64,000 nucleotides of DNA from Rhodoblastus sp963704565 (GTDB taxonomy: Bacteria; Pseudomonadota; Alphaproteobacteria; Rhizobiales; Beijerinckiaceae), in the NCBI GenBank assembly GCA_963704565.1, contig OY969917.1, forward strand, positions 2,294,001 through 2,358,000, read 5' to 3'. Each line of letters begins with the position of its first letter. Within the stretch, counting starts at the first letter, position 1. The notes below the pieces were generated by a model, which made no database searches, was not told where the DNA came from, and saw only the letters and a program-made list of their open reading frames with translations. Positions 33,283-44,672 of the stretch are shown in pieces. Position numbers and translations under genes: made by a program.

Positions 33283-36200
33283 ATGAAACCTGCCAGCCTC
33301 CTGAATTCGTCTCGTTTGCGCAACGCCCTGCTCGGCGGCGCGGCCGCTGTCGCCCTCGCCGGTTTCATGGCCCCATCCTCCGCTTGGGCGGTTGAATGTT
33401 CCAACGGCGGCGCCGGCGCGAATCCGGCGGGCAGCGACGGCGGCGCCTCCGGCAACACCGCCTGCGGCCAGGGCGCCAACGCCAGTGGCGGGCAAGCGAC
33501 GGCGATCGGCATCAACAGCACGGCCACCGGGGCTTTCGCCTCGGCCTTCGGCAATTTCGCCACCGCGACGGGCGATTTCGCCACGGCGACGGGCGGCGGC
33601 GCCACCGCTAACGGCGGGCAAGCGACGGCGACGGGCACGAACGCCGGCGCCAATGGCGCCTTCGCCACGGCGACAGGCGTTCACAGCAGCGCCACCGGCG
33701 ACCACGCGACGGCGACAGGCACCCAAGCCACCGCCAACGGCTTGAACGCGACGGCGACGGGCGTGCTCAGCAGCGCCACCGGCGACAACGCCACGGCGAC
33801 GGGCGCGAACAGCGTCGCCAATGGCGCGACCGCGACGGCGACGGGCGCGACGGCCAACGCGACGGGCGCTGGCGCGACGGCGGACGGCTTCGGCAGCAAC
33901 GCCAACGGCCCTAATAACTCCGCCTTTGGCGCCGGCGCCACCGCGACCGACGCCCACGGCAATGGCTCCGCATTTGGCAGCGGCGCCAATGCGACGGCCT
34001 TTTCGACCGGGGCGGGCGTCAACGCCAATGCGGTCGGCGGCGGCGTCGCGATCGGCCAGGGCGCAGGCGCGGCGGTGGTAGGGTCAATCACCGCCACTGG
34101 CCCAAATACCTGGAATACGGCTGTTGGTCCGGGCGCGGGCCAGGCGGTGACGGGCGGCAGCAACGTTGGAGTCGGACAGTTCGCCGGCCAGACAGTGAAC
34201 GGCGCCAACAACGTCGGCGTCGGCACTAACGCAGGCAGCAACATTGCCGCGAACAACACGGTCGCGATCGGCACAAATGCGACGGTGACCACGAATAACG
34301 ACGTGGCGGTGGGCTCCAGCAACACGGCGATCGGCAACGCCACGGGTTCGGCGACGGCGGTCGGCGCCAACAACAAAGCGACCGGCGCCGGCGCGGTGGC
34401 ATTCGGCGACCCGAGCGTCGCCAATGGTCAGGGCGCGGTGGCCGGAGGCTTCAATTCGATCGCCACGGCGGACGGCACGGCGACCGGCGGCCCGGCCAAT
34501 GGCGCGGTGGCCATCGGCAACACGGCGATCGCGGCGGGCCAAGGGTCGGTTTCGCTGGGCAACAACAGCACGGTCGGCGCCGCCGGCGGCCTGGCCTTTG
34601 GCGATACAGCGACGGCGTCCAGCGCCAACGGCATCGCAATCGGGTCCAAGGCTACCGCCGCCGCATCAAACTCGGTCGCGCTCGGCTACAACACCAACTT
34701 CAACGCGGCTGATGGGGCCAACAGCGTCAGCGTCGGCGCCAACGCCATCGTTTACGCCAACGCCGGCAGCGGCGTCGCGATCGGCGGCGGAACGACCACG
34801 TTGAACTCTGCAGGCGCAGGCGGCGCAGCCGCCGTAGCGATCGGCGGCGGAACAGGAACGGGCGTTGGCGTCACGGCGGGCGGCGCGGCTTCGACCGCCA
34901 TCGGCGGGACGGCCAGCACGGGCAATGGCGCCGCCAGTGGCGGCGCGGCGTCGGTGGCGTTGGGCGGCAGCAACGGCGCCGGCGCCGGCGCCGACGCCGG
35001 CGGCGATACATCCGTGGCGCTCGGCGGCGCCAACGGGACGGGCGCGGGCGCGAAGGTCGGCTCCGGTGCGACGGCCTCCGTGGCGATCGGCGGCGCCAAC
35101 GGGAGCTTCGCCGGCGCGAGTGCAACCGGCACGAACTCGGTGGCGATCGGCGGCGGGGATGGCAGCTTCTGGAACGGCGCCAGCGCCGCAGGCGTTGCAG
35201 GCGTCGCCATCGGAACCGGCGCTAATGTGGGCTCGACGACGTTCAACGGCCTCGCTTTGGGCACGGGGGCCACGGTGACGGGAACGAACTCGGTCGCCAT
35301 CGGCCCGACCACCTATGCGACCGCCACCGACACCGTCGCCATCGGCGTCAATTCGCAGGCGATCACCGAACAAAGCGTCGCGGTCGGCGCCGGCGCTTAT
35401 GCGTCGGGCATGTGGTCCACCGCGACCGGCCGCGGCGCCCAGGCGAAGGGCGATTATTCGGTCGCCTCGGGCAATGCGTCCGATGCGCTAGCCGCCAACT
35501 CGGTCGCCATCGGCGACCAGTCCGTCGTGGCGGCCGCCGCCGGCCAAGGCTCGATCGCCATGGGCTACAAGTCGAATGTCGTCAGTGGAGCCGGCGCCGT
35601 GGCGCTCGGCATGCAGCAGCAGGCGACCGGCGACGGCGCGGTGGCGATCGGCGATCCCAATACGGCGACCGGAACCGGCGCGCTGGCGATCGGCGCCAAT
35701 AACGCCGCGACCGGAACCGGCGCCGTGGCGCTCGGCAATGCCAACACCGCCGGCGCCAATGGCGCCGTCGCCATCGGCAATGGCGCGACCGCGAGCAACG
35801 CCAACGATGTCGCCCTCGGCTCGGGGGCGGTCGCGTCGGGCGGCAATTCCGTGGCTCTGGGCGCTGGCGCCAAGGCCACCGGCGCCAACCAGATCGTGCT
35901 GGGCTCCAGCGCGGCGGTTTTGGTCGCGCCGGGTCTGAGCGGCGCCTCCACCGCCGCGCAATCGGGCGCCACCAATTTCGTCACCGCCGACGCCAATGGC
36001 ACGCTTGGCGTATCGTCATTGAGCCCGGCGAGCCTGTCCTCGACCCAGGCCATGCAGCAGCAGCAGATCTACAACCTGCAAAGGTCGGTCGATCGCGCCT
36101 TTTCCGGCACGGCCATCGCCATGGCCTCGATTCCCGGCTATCTTCCCGAGAACAGGAATTTCGCGATCTCGACCCATTATGGCGAATTCAACGGCCAGAG

Positions 36201-36324
36201 CGCCTTCGGCGCCTCGGCGCTCATGCGCGTCAACGACCAGGTGGTGGTTGACGCCGGCATCGGCGCCGGGATTGGATCGGGAGGCGGCGTCGGCATGCGC
36301 GCCGGCGCGACTTTCGCCTGGTGA
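33283..36324 (+). CDS. Trimeric autotransporter adhesin (type Vc, YadA-like)
   Basis: The 1013-residue protein has a signal peptide (LLGGAAAVALAGFMAPSSAWA, cleaved near residue 36), then about 870 residues of degenerate 14-residue Ala/Gly/Thr/Asn repeats of the type ATGxxAxAxGxxAxA, the left-handed YadA head fold. Later copies are closer to the classical SVAIGxxAxA form. A short neck/stalk (QAMQQQQIYNLQRSVDRAF) leads to a four-strand YadA anchor domain that ends RAGATFAW with a terminal aromatic residue. It would trimerise in the outer membrane and mediate attachment. The long coiled-coil stalk usual in the family is almost absent. No ESPR extension. Confidence 0.9.
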   Translation: MKPASLLNSSRLRNALLGGAAAVALAGFMAPSSAWAVECSNGGAGANPAGSDGGASGNTACGQGANASGGQATAIGINSTATGAFASAFGNFATATGDFATATGGGATANGGQATATGTNAGANGAFATATGVHSSATGDHATATGTQATANGLNATATGVLSSATGDNATATGANSVANGATATATGATANATGAGATADGFGSNANGPNNSAFGAGATATDAHGNGSAFGSGANATAFSTGAGVNANAVGGGVAIGQGAGAAVVGSITATGPNTWNTAVGPGAGQAVTGGSNVGVGQFAGQTVNGANNVGVGTNAGSNIAANNTVAIGTNATVTTNNDVAVGSSNTAIGNATGSATAVGANNKATGAGAVAFGDPSVANGQGAVAGGFNSIATADGTATGGPANGAVAIGNTAIAAGQGSVSLGNNSTVGAAGGLAFGDTATASSANGIAIGSKATAAASNSVALGYNTNFNAADGANSVSVGANAIVYANAGSGVAIGGGTTTLNSAGAGGAAAVAIGGGTGTGVGVTAGGAASTAIGGTASTGNGAASGGAASVALGGSNGAGAGADAGGDTSVALGGANGTGAGAKVGSGATASVAIGGANGSFAGASATGTNSVAIGGGDGSFWNGASAAGVAGVAIGTGANVGSTTFNGLALGTGATVTGTNSVAIGPTTYATATDTVAIGVNSQAITEQSVAVGAGAYASGMWSTATGRGAQAKGDYSVASGNASDALAANSVAIGDQSVVAAAAGQGSIAMGYKSNVVSGAGAVALGMQQQATGDGAVAIGDPNTATGTGALAIGANNAATGTGAVALGNANTAGANGAVAIGNGATASNANDVALGSGAVASGGNSVALGAGAKATGANQIVLGSSAAVLVAPGLSGASTAAQSGATNFVTADANGTLGVSSLSPASLSSTQAMQQQQIYNLQRSVDRAFSGTAIAMASIPGYLPENRNFAISTHYGEFNGQSAFGASALMRVNDQVVVDAGIGAGIGSGGGVGMRAGATFAW

Positions 36325-36326
36325 GG

Positions 36327-36911
36327 ATGAATTTGCGTAAAATCCTGGTTTCCCTTGTGCTCGCGGCCTCTTTGGCCGCGAGTTCCGTCTTGGCCGCCCA
36401 GGCCCAGACCGGCTTGAAACGCGCCAGCGAAACGGCGTCGAACCAGCAGCAGCAAGTGCAGATCGACCGCAATGGCGTGCTGATTCTGATCAAATCGACG
36501 CTGATGGCGCTGGATCAGGCCAACAAGACCGGCAATTACACCGTATTGCGCGACCTCGCGGCGCCAGGTTTCGCCGCCGCCAACAACGCCGCGCGTCTCG
36601 GCGACATTTTCGCCAATCTCCGTCGCGACCGCGTCGATCTCTCCGGCGTCCTCGTGCTCGATCCGCAACTGACGGTGATGCCGGAAATCAACCCGCAGGG
36701 CATGTTGCACCTCGCCGGCTTCTTCCCATCCGTCCCGACGCAGCTGAATTTCGAAATGCTGTTCGCGCCCGTGGATGGGCAATGGCGCCTGTTCGGCATT
36801 TCGACCAATCTCGCTTCTTCGGCGCCGGTCGCCCCGACGCCGCCGCAACCGGCCCCCGCGCCGCCGCATCCGGCGCACAACGGAAAAAAGCCGCCCCCTC
36901 CGAAGCGCTGA
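36327..36911 (+). CDS. Secreted hypothetical protein coupled to the adhesin gene
   Basis: The 194-residue protein starts at ATG 36327 (a GTG at 36321 overlaps the adhesin stop) and has a signal peptide (ILVSLVLAASLAASSVLA, then AQAQTG). The mature part contains a Gln-rich helix, a segment resembling small alpha+beta periplasmic folds (VLILIKSTLMALDQANKTGNYTVLRDLAAPGF, then FEMLFAPVDGQWRLFGISTNL), and a Pro-rich basic tail (PPHPAHNGKKPPPPKR). Its start is two bases from the adhesin stop, so translation is probably coupled. I do not recognise a named family, although the fold pattern recalls SnoaL/NTF2-like domains. A helper role for the adhesin is a guess. Confidence 0.75.
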   Translation: MNLRKILVSLVLAASLAASSVLAAQAQTGLKRASETASNQQQQVQIDRNGVLILIKSTLMALDQANKTGNYTVLRDLAAPGFAAANNAARLGDIFANLRRDRVDLSGVLVLDPQLTVMPEINPQGMLHLAGFFPSVPTQLNFEMLFAPVDGQWRLFGISTNLASSAPVAPTPPQPAPAPPHPAHNGKKPPPPKR

Positions 36912-36998
36912 GACTTCAAAACACGCAACAGTTGAGCTGAGCGGGCCGCAGTCGGGCCGAGCCTTGGCATCGAGGCCTGAACGCGGCGCGGAAGCCGC

Positions 36999-37268
36999 TC
37001 AGCGCCCGCTGTAATAAGTCGGCGGGTAATATTGGCTCGGATAATTGGACTGCGGATAATAGTCCGGCGACTGATAGACCGGCGTATTGAATTGCGGCGT
37101 CGGCGGGACGATGGCGGGCGGAATATTGGCGGGCGGAATATTAGCGGCCGGCGAGTAACTGGGCGCCGACTCGCTGGGCGGCGCGTAATATTGCTGCGCC
37201 AATGACGAGGTCGCCGAGGCCAGAACGACAAAATAAACACAAACGGTCAGGCGGATAGGGAAGCGCAT
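36999..37268 (-). CDS. Small secreted Pro/Tyr-rich protein
   Basis: The 89-residue product has a signal peptide (LTVCVYFVVLASATSSLAQ) and a low-complexity mature chain of Tyr, Pro, Ser and Asn with three near-repeats NIPPA. It ends YYPPTYYSGR. It is probably periplasmic or cell-surface and disordered. A CGGAGGA ribosome-like site (complement of TCCTCCG near 37273) supports expression. No family or function is recognised; composition alone makes a homology call unsafe. Confidence 0.6.
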   Translation of the reverse strand: MRFPIRLTVCVYFVVLASATSSLAQQYYAPPSESAPSYSPAANIPPANIPPAIVPPTPQFNTPVYQSPDYYPQSNYPSQYYPPTYYSGR

Positions 37269-37384
37269 CGGAGTCCTCCGCAGGAGAGGTCGAACATCTC
37301 CGGAAGTCTGCGCTTCGAACCTGTCGCCAAGCCTACCGGAATAAGCCTACCGGAATAAGCCTGCGGCTAAAATTCGCGGGCGAA

Positions 37385-37407
37385 GCCGGCCGCCCGAGGC
37401 GGCCGGC
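37385..37407 (-). terminator. Hairpin terminator after the DUF992 gene
   Basis: A perfect 10-bp GC stem (37385-37394 with 37398-37407, loop CGA) lies 10 bp beyond the stop of the minus-strand DUF992 gene. No strong T-run follows. Just beyond it, at about 37328-37360, AAGCCTACCGGAAT is repeated directly twice. Confidence 0.5.
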
Positions 37408-37416
37408 GCCCATCGC

Positions 37417-37932
37417 TCAGTGATGATGATGGTGGTGGTGGTGGTGGCGCGGCGGCGGCGGCGGCACATAATCCAGGGTAATGCCGGCAACGCCGGCGGC
37501 GACGTTCAAGCCTGTCTGGGCGTTGAGCGACAAAGGCTGGAGCGCGAACGTATTGGCGTTGCCGCCGATCAGGACGTTGGCCCCCAGACCGACGCCGACG
37601 GTCACCGATCCGGTCGCGCCGCCATAGCTGCCGGCAAGAGCGCCAGCGCGCGGGCCGCCCGTCGGAGCGAAAACCGCCCAGCCCAGCACGCCCTGGGCGG
37701 TCACGCCCAGATCGACGCCGATCTTGGTGATCGAGCCGGTATAATGCTCCATACGGCCGCTATCCGACTTGAAGACGCAGTCCAAGGCGCGGTTTGAGGC
37801 GATAATCATCCCGGGTCCGCCCTGTACCTGGCAATCCAGTGTGCCGACCTTCACCGATTCCGCAGAAGCCGCTTGGGCGGAAAATGCGAGCGCCGCCACC
37901 GAGGCGGCGAACAGAAGGGAACGCATGATCAT
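37417..37932 (-). CDS. DUF992 family secreted protein with a polyhistidine tail
   Basis: The 171-residue protein starts at ATG 37932 with AAGGAAGG seven bases upstream; a second ATG is at 37926. A signal peptide (SLLFAASVAALAFSAQAASA) precedes ESVKVGTLDCQVQGGPGMIIASN, the DUF992 opening with two cysteines (GTLDC and ALDCVF). The rest is a compact strand-rich domain (YTGSITKIGVDLGVT, GATGSVTVGVGLGANVLIGG). The C terminus is PPPPPR followed by nine histidines, unusual for the family and possibly metal-binding. DUF992 proteins are periplasmic in Rhizobiales; function unknown. Confidence 0.85.
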   Translation of the reverse strand: MIMRSLLFAASVAALAFSAQAASAESVKVGTLDCQVQGGPGMIIASNRALDCVFKSDSGRMEHYTGSITKIGVDLGVTAQGVLGWAVFAPTGGPRAGALAGSYGGATGSVTVGVGLGANVLIGGNANTFALQPLSLNAQTGLNVAAGVAGITLDYVPPPPPRHHHHHHHHH

Positions 37933-38080
37933 AGAAAATCCTTCCTTGTACAAGGCGCAAGAACGTCCGGAACTTTCAGGAAGTTCGCGAGACCCGGCCA
38001 TCACGCGGCCGGAGCCCGTCCTTGCGCCGCGCGCATTATGGACACCGGCTGCGCCGTGGCAATAAAAAAAGCGCGACATG

Positions 38081-38098
38081 AAAAAATGCCCGGCGGGC
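38081..38098 (-). terminator. Rho-independent terminator of greA
   Basis: On the minus strand a short GC hairpin (GCCCGCCGGGC) is followed by ATTTTTT, 25 bp after the greA stop. The stem is only four to five pairs but is all GC, and the T-run is clear. Confidence 0.5.
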
Positions 38099-38122
38099 CA
38101 GGCGCTTGGCGCGCGCCAAACG

Positions 38123-38596
38123 TCAGATGAAATCGATCTTCATGATTTCATAGCTCTTGCCGCCGCCGGGCGTGTTCACCTCGACCGAATCGCCGACTTT
38201 CTTGCCGATCAAGGCGCGCGAGATCGGCGACGAGATCGAAACCTTGCCGGATTTGACGTCCGCCTCCATGTCGCCGACGATCTGGTACCGTTTCTCCGTC
38301 TCGGTGTCCTCGTCGATCAGGGTCACGGTGGCGCCGAATTTGACCGTATGGCCGGACAGCTTGCCCACATCGATCACATCGGCGCGGGAGAGCTTGTCCT
38401 CCAGTTCGGCGATCCGGCCCTCGTTGTGCGACTGCGATTCCTTGGCCGCGTGATATTCGGCGTTTTCCGACAGATCGCCATGGGACCGCGCTTCCGCAAT
38501 GGCCTGAATGATGCGCGGACGCTCCTCCTGCTGGCGGCGCTTCAGCTCCGCTTCGAGGGCCGCATATCCGGCGACGGTCATTGGCACCTTTTCCAT
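38123..38596 (-). CDS. greA: Transcription elongation factor GreA
   Basis: This 157-residue factor rescues backtracked RNA polymerase by stimulating transcript cleavage. The N-terminal coiled coil (about residues 1-75) carries the two tip acids in EARSHGDLSENAEYHAAKE. The C-terminal FKBP-like globular domain contains VTLIDEDTETEKRYQIVGD and SPISRALIGKKVGDSVEV. Length is canonical. It lies upstream of an unlinked region of 339 bp towards the DUF1304-type gene. Confidence 0.97.
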   Translation of the reverse strand: MEKVPMTVAGYAALEAELKRRQQEERPRIIQAIAEARSHGDLSENAEYHAAKESQSHNEGRIAELEDKLSRADVIDVGKLSGHTVKFGATVTLIDEDTETEKRYQIVGDMEADVKSGKVSISSPISRALIGKKVGDSVEVNTPGGGKSYEIMKIDFI

Positions 38597-38935
38597 CCTG
38601 CAACTCTTTCAAATCCTATGGCTCGCTCCGCCGCGCGCGGCGAAACATCCGACACATCCCGCCGGCCTTCCTCGCGGCGTCGGGACAAAACGCGAGACGC
38701 GCCCGTCAAGGGCGCGTCGCAAGCGGCTTTTCAGCCCGCCCATGATGGAGCAGCAGCGGGCGCAGGTCAACCGCCCCCGCCGCGCGGCTTCATGGCGCGG
38801 AAGCCGGGTCGGACGATTCTGAACGAATCGTTCGCCGACGCCGGGCCGCGCATCTTGTCAAAGAATCGAAACGGGAACAAACTCAGGTTCAAGCCGGCCC
38901 CAAAAAGAATGTCGGCAGTGAGGGAGGTAAGAGTT
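38597..38935. other. Intergenic region upstream of greA and the DUF1304-type gene
   Basis: This 339-bp divergent spacer should contain promoters for greA (leftward) and the small membrane protein (rightward). It is GC-rich with no ORF of conserved appearance, no RNA gene and no obvious repeat. A GAGGGAGGTAAG ribosome site at its right end fixes the next start. Confidence 0.5.
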
Positions 38936-39298
38936 ATGGCCACGGTCGCAAATTATTTTGTCGCCCTGAGCGCGCTGGGACAATTCTGGTGTCTGGTCCT
39001 CGGCATGTTCCTGTGGCGGACGCCCCTCGGCGTCACCAATTACGACATGACGCAGGAATTCGCCAACGCCTCCGCGAAATTGGCGGCCCATCAGAGCCTT
39101 TACAACGGCTTTCTGGCGATCGGGCTGGTGTGGTCGCTTTTAGCCGTGTCGCACGCGTTCGAGCTCAAGGTCTTTTTCCTCGTCTGCGCGATCGTCGCGG
39201 GTTCGCATTGCGCGGCGACCGTCAGCCGGCGCATTTTCTATGTGTCGGCCTTGCCGGCCATCGCCGCGCTGGCCCTGGTCCTCGCGGCTGGACGATAA
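38936..39298 (+). CDS. DUF1304-like small integral membrane protein
   Basis: The 120-residue protein from the ATG at 38936 (MATVANYFVALSALGQFWC) has four hydrophobic segments (about residues 5-27, 55-75, 80-95 and 102-118). FLWRTPLGVTNYDMTQEFANASAKLAAHQSLYNGFLAIGL-like spacing between the first two, with a conserved NxGxYNGFLA type pattern, matches DUF1304 membrane proteins. A longer upstream frame is not supported. The gene is convergent with carB (17-bp gap). Function unknown. Confidence 0.75.
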   Translation: MATVANYFVALSALGQFWCLVLGMFLWRTPLGVTNYDMTQEFANASAKLAAHQSLYNGFLAIGLVWSLLAVSHAFELKVFFLVCAIVAGSHCAATVSRRIFYVSALPAIAALALVLAAGR

Positions 39299-39315
39299 AC
39301 CGGAAGGCGGGCGAA

Positions 39316-42639
<3,324 letters not shown>

Positions 42640-42766
42640 GGTCCCGCTCTTTATTGTTTGCCTCGACCGCAAGCGGTCGAGGCGCCCCTCGCATCGGTTC
42701 GGCGCGCACAAAAAAAGGCCGCGCTTTCGGCCGAAAAGGCCGGAGCGCGTCCTCCGCTGTCATCCC

Positions 42767-42858
42767 GCGTCGGGAAATTTCGCCGCGTCGGGAAATTTCA
42801 CCGCGTCGGGAAATTTCGCCGCGTCGGGGGAAATTTCCCCGCGTCCGGGGAGATTTCG
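42767..42858. repeat. 18-bp tandem repeat array upstream of carB
   Basis: Three near-identical copies of GCGTCGGGAAATTTCGCC (42767-42784, 42785-42802, 42803-42820) are followed by two longer diverged copies with extra G or C (42821-42840, and from 42841). The array lies in the divergent spacer between carB and a cytochrome c gene and has self-complementary parts (GGGAAATTTC). It may be a regulatory array or a replication-slippage tract; too short and closely spaced for CRISPR. Confidence 0.85.
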
Positions 42859-42975
42859 GTCGGGAGACGCCCGGCCCGAATGTGACGTCCCTGTTAGCGC
42901 ATGTTTACCGCGCTGTGAACCCCGAAGACCGTCGATCGGGGAACTTTCAAGGAAAGGTAACCGGTTCGCGCCATA

Positions 42976-43338
42976 ATGCCGCCGATGACCAAACGGCAAC
43001 CTGTTCAAACCCTCCCCTCCCGCGCCATCGCCGCCGCTCTGCTCGCCCTCGCGGCGGGCGCGGCCGCGCGCGCGCAGCACTCCGGCGGGCGGGAGTTGAC
43101 CGTCGGCAAACATTCCATGGTGGAAGCCTGCGCGCCCTGCCACGGCGCCGACGGCCTCGCCCATGACGCCGAGGTTCCCAATCTCGCCGGCCAGAACGCC
43201 GCCTATCTCTACAACCAATTGCGCGCCTTCCGCAGCGGACGGCGCCAGCACAAGGAAATGCTCTACATGAGCCGGCAATCGTCCGACGAGGACATGCGCG
43301 CCCTCGCCGAATATTTCTCCCAATTGCCGCCACGCTAG
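42976..43338 (+). CDS. Small class I cytochrome c
   Basis: The 120-residue protein has a signal peptide (AIAAALLALAAGAAARA, cleaved before QHSGG) and one heme-attachment site CAPCH (about residue 52), with a downstream methionine ligand candidate in MLYMSRQ. The C-terminal helix DEDMRALAEYFSQLPPR is usual for the cytochrome c553/c4-half type. An internal ATG at 42985 is an alternative start. It acts as a periplasmic electron carrier; the partner is unknown. The TAG stop is the first codon of repeat R2. Confidence 0.9.
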   Translation: MPPMTKRQPVQTLPSRAIAAALLALAAGAAARAQHSGGRELTVGKHSMVEACAPCHGADGLAHDAEVPNLAGQNAAYLYNQLRAFRSGRRQHKEMLYMSRQSSDEDMRALAEYFSQLPPR

Positions 43339-43439
43339 AGCCTTTTCCGTTCCTTGCGGATCGGAAAAAGTCTCTAGTTAATTGTTTTAACGCATATTCT
43401 TGTCCAAAAAGTCTGCAACTTTTTGGGAATATGCTCTAA
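43336..43439 (+). repeat. Dispersed 104-bp palindromic repeat, copy R2
   Basis: It is the same length and orientation as R1 (4728-4831), with roughly ten base differences, several of them compensated within the hairpin arms. It starts at the stop codon of the cytochrome c gene and ends 13 bp before the GtrA start. Two hairpins again form, so it can also work as a transcription terminator. Confidence 0.88.
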
Positions 43440-43452
43440 CCGGAATCGCCAG

Positions 43453-43842
43453 ATGTCTTTGCGTCGTCAGTTCTCGTCCTTCGTCGTCATCGGCCTGATC
43501 GCCACGGCGGCCCATTACGCGGTGTTGATCTCCCTAAAAGAACTGGCGCATTGGAGCGTCATTCCGGCCACGCTCTCCGGCTTCTGCCTCGGCGGCCTGG
43601 TCTCCTATATCCTCAACCGCCGGCACACTTTCGCCAGCGACCGCACCCATGCCGAAGCCGGCTGGCGCTTCTTCGCGGTTTCGGCGACCGGCTTTTTCCT
43701 CACCTGGGGCCTGATGCGGCTGTTCGTCGTCGCCTGGGGCGCGCCCTATCTGCCGGCGCAAATGGTCACCACCGGACTGGTGATGTTCTGGAACTTCGGC
43801 GCCAACCGCCACTGGACCTTCCGGTCGCGGGTCGCGACTTGA
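43453..43842 (+). CDS. GtrA-like family membrane protein
   Basis: This 129-residue protein (start MSLRRQFSSFVVIGLIATAAHY at 43453) has four membrane segments in the GtrA pattern (FVVIGLIATAAHYAVL; GFCLGGLVSYILNRRHTF; SATGFFLTWGLMRLFV; LVMFWNFGANRHWTF). The NRRHTF and NFGANRHWTF motifs are characteristic. GtrA proteins are thought to flip or handle lipid-linked sugars. Its stop TGA overlaps a possible TTG start of the TspO gene, so the two may be cotranslated. Confidence 0.88.
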   Translation: MSLRRQFSSFVVIGLIATAAHYAVLISLKELAHWSVIPATLSGFCLGGLVSYILNRRHTFASDRTHAEAGWRFFAVSATGFFLTWGLMRLFVVAWGAPYLPAQMVTTGLVMFWNFGANRHWTFRSRVAT

Positions 43843-43880
43843 GTCGTCGTCAGGACGCCGCCTTGAACCCGCCGCCCGGC

Positions 43881-44351
43881 ATGGCCCCGCGCCGCGCCGC
43901 CGTGCTCGCCGTCGGGCTGGTCTTTTTCGATTCCCTGCTCGGCCAGTTCGCGACGCTGCCCAATATCGCGCCCTGGTACGAGGGCCTGACCAAACCCGGT
44001 TTCACCCCGCCCAACTTGGTTTTCGGCCCGGTCTGGACCCTGCTTTACGCTCTGATGGCGCTGGCCTTCTGGCGCATCCTGATCCTGCCGAAGCAAAAAG
44101 TCCGCAGCCTCGCCATCGGGCTTTTTCTCGGCCAGCTCGCGCTCAATGTGATCTGGAGCTTCGCCTTTTTCGCCGCCCATTCGCCCCTGCTCGGCCTGAT
44201 CGACATCGTCCCGCAGGAAGCTTTGGTCGTCGCCACGGCAATCCTGTTCTGGCGGCTCGACCGGCTCGCGGGCCTTTGCCTCGCGCCGCTCGCGCTCTGG
44301 GTCTTCTATGCGGCGGCCCTGAATTTCGCCATCTGGCGGTTGAACGGCTGA
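43881..44351 (+). CDS. tspO: TspO/MBR family protein
   Basis: The 156-residue protein from the ATG at 43881 has five membrane helices and the signature WYEGLTKPGFTPPNLVFGPVWTLLYALM (WY..L.KP.F.PP; about residues 32-58) and NVIWSFAFFAAHSPLLGL. TspO binds porphyrins/cholesterol and modulates tetrapyrrole and stress responses in photosynthetic and other alphaproteobacteria. An in-frame TTG at 43839 overlaps the GtrA stop but would add an atypical extension. Confidence 0.9.
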   Translation: MAPRRAAVLAVGLVFFDSLLGQFATLPNIAPWYEGLTKPGFTPPNLVFGPVWTLLYALMALAFWRILILPKQKVRSLAIGLFLGQLALNVIWSFAFFAAHSPLLGLIDIVPQEALVVATAILFWRLDRLAGLCLAPLALWVFYAAALNFAIWRLNG

Positions 44352-44526
44352 GTCGGAAGATCGCGTCCTGGCATGTAAATTGTTCTAATTGACAGTCACT
44401 TAGCCAGCCCTTCCCCGCAATTTCACCGCAATTGACAGCAAATTCAGCCGTAACGACGAAGGTCGATTTCGGCGATCAAGTCCTGAACCGCAAATCTCCC
44501 TTGGCCTGTCGAAATAGGTTTTGGCC

Positions 44527-44631
44527 AGAGCATATTCCCGAAAAGTTGATAGACTTTTCGGACAAGAATATGCGTCAAAACAATGAAATAACAGAGCGCG
44601 TGCGACTTTATGATTTGCGAACGCGCTCTAA
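44527..44631 (-). repeat. Dispersed palindromic repeat, variant copy R3
   Basis: In opposite orientation to R1 and R2, this copy begins GAGCATATTCCCGAAAAGT and shares the arm with AAGAATATGCGTCAAAACAATGA. The second arm is replaced by a different hairpin (GAGCGCGT with ACGCGCTC at 44593-44600 and 44620-44627). It ends GCTCTAA about 42 bp before the PedF-type start, i.e. inside its promoter region. The remaining 170 bp between tspO and this copy hold nothing recognised. Confidence 0.8.
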
Positions 44632-44672
44632 CGAAAGACCGGCGTCGGGGATCGACCGCGAGGGGGGATGGC

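Noticed and set aside
33681..34424. 247-residue minus-strand ORF opposite the adhesin repeats
   Set aside because: It is produced by the repetitive base composition of the adhesin and shows no ribosome site or domain.
42767..42858. CRISPR array
   Set aside because: Units are 18 bp without unique spacers and no cas genes occur in the window.
43551..43880. 110-codon N-terminal extension of the TspO gene
   Set aside because: It runs inside the GtrA gene in another frame and would not fit the five-helix TspO length.
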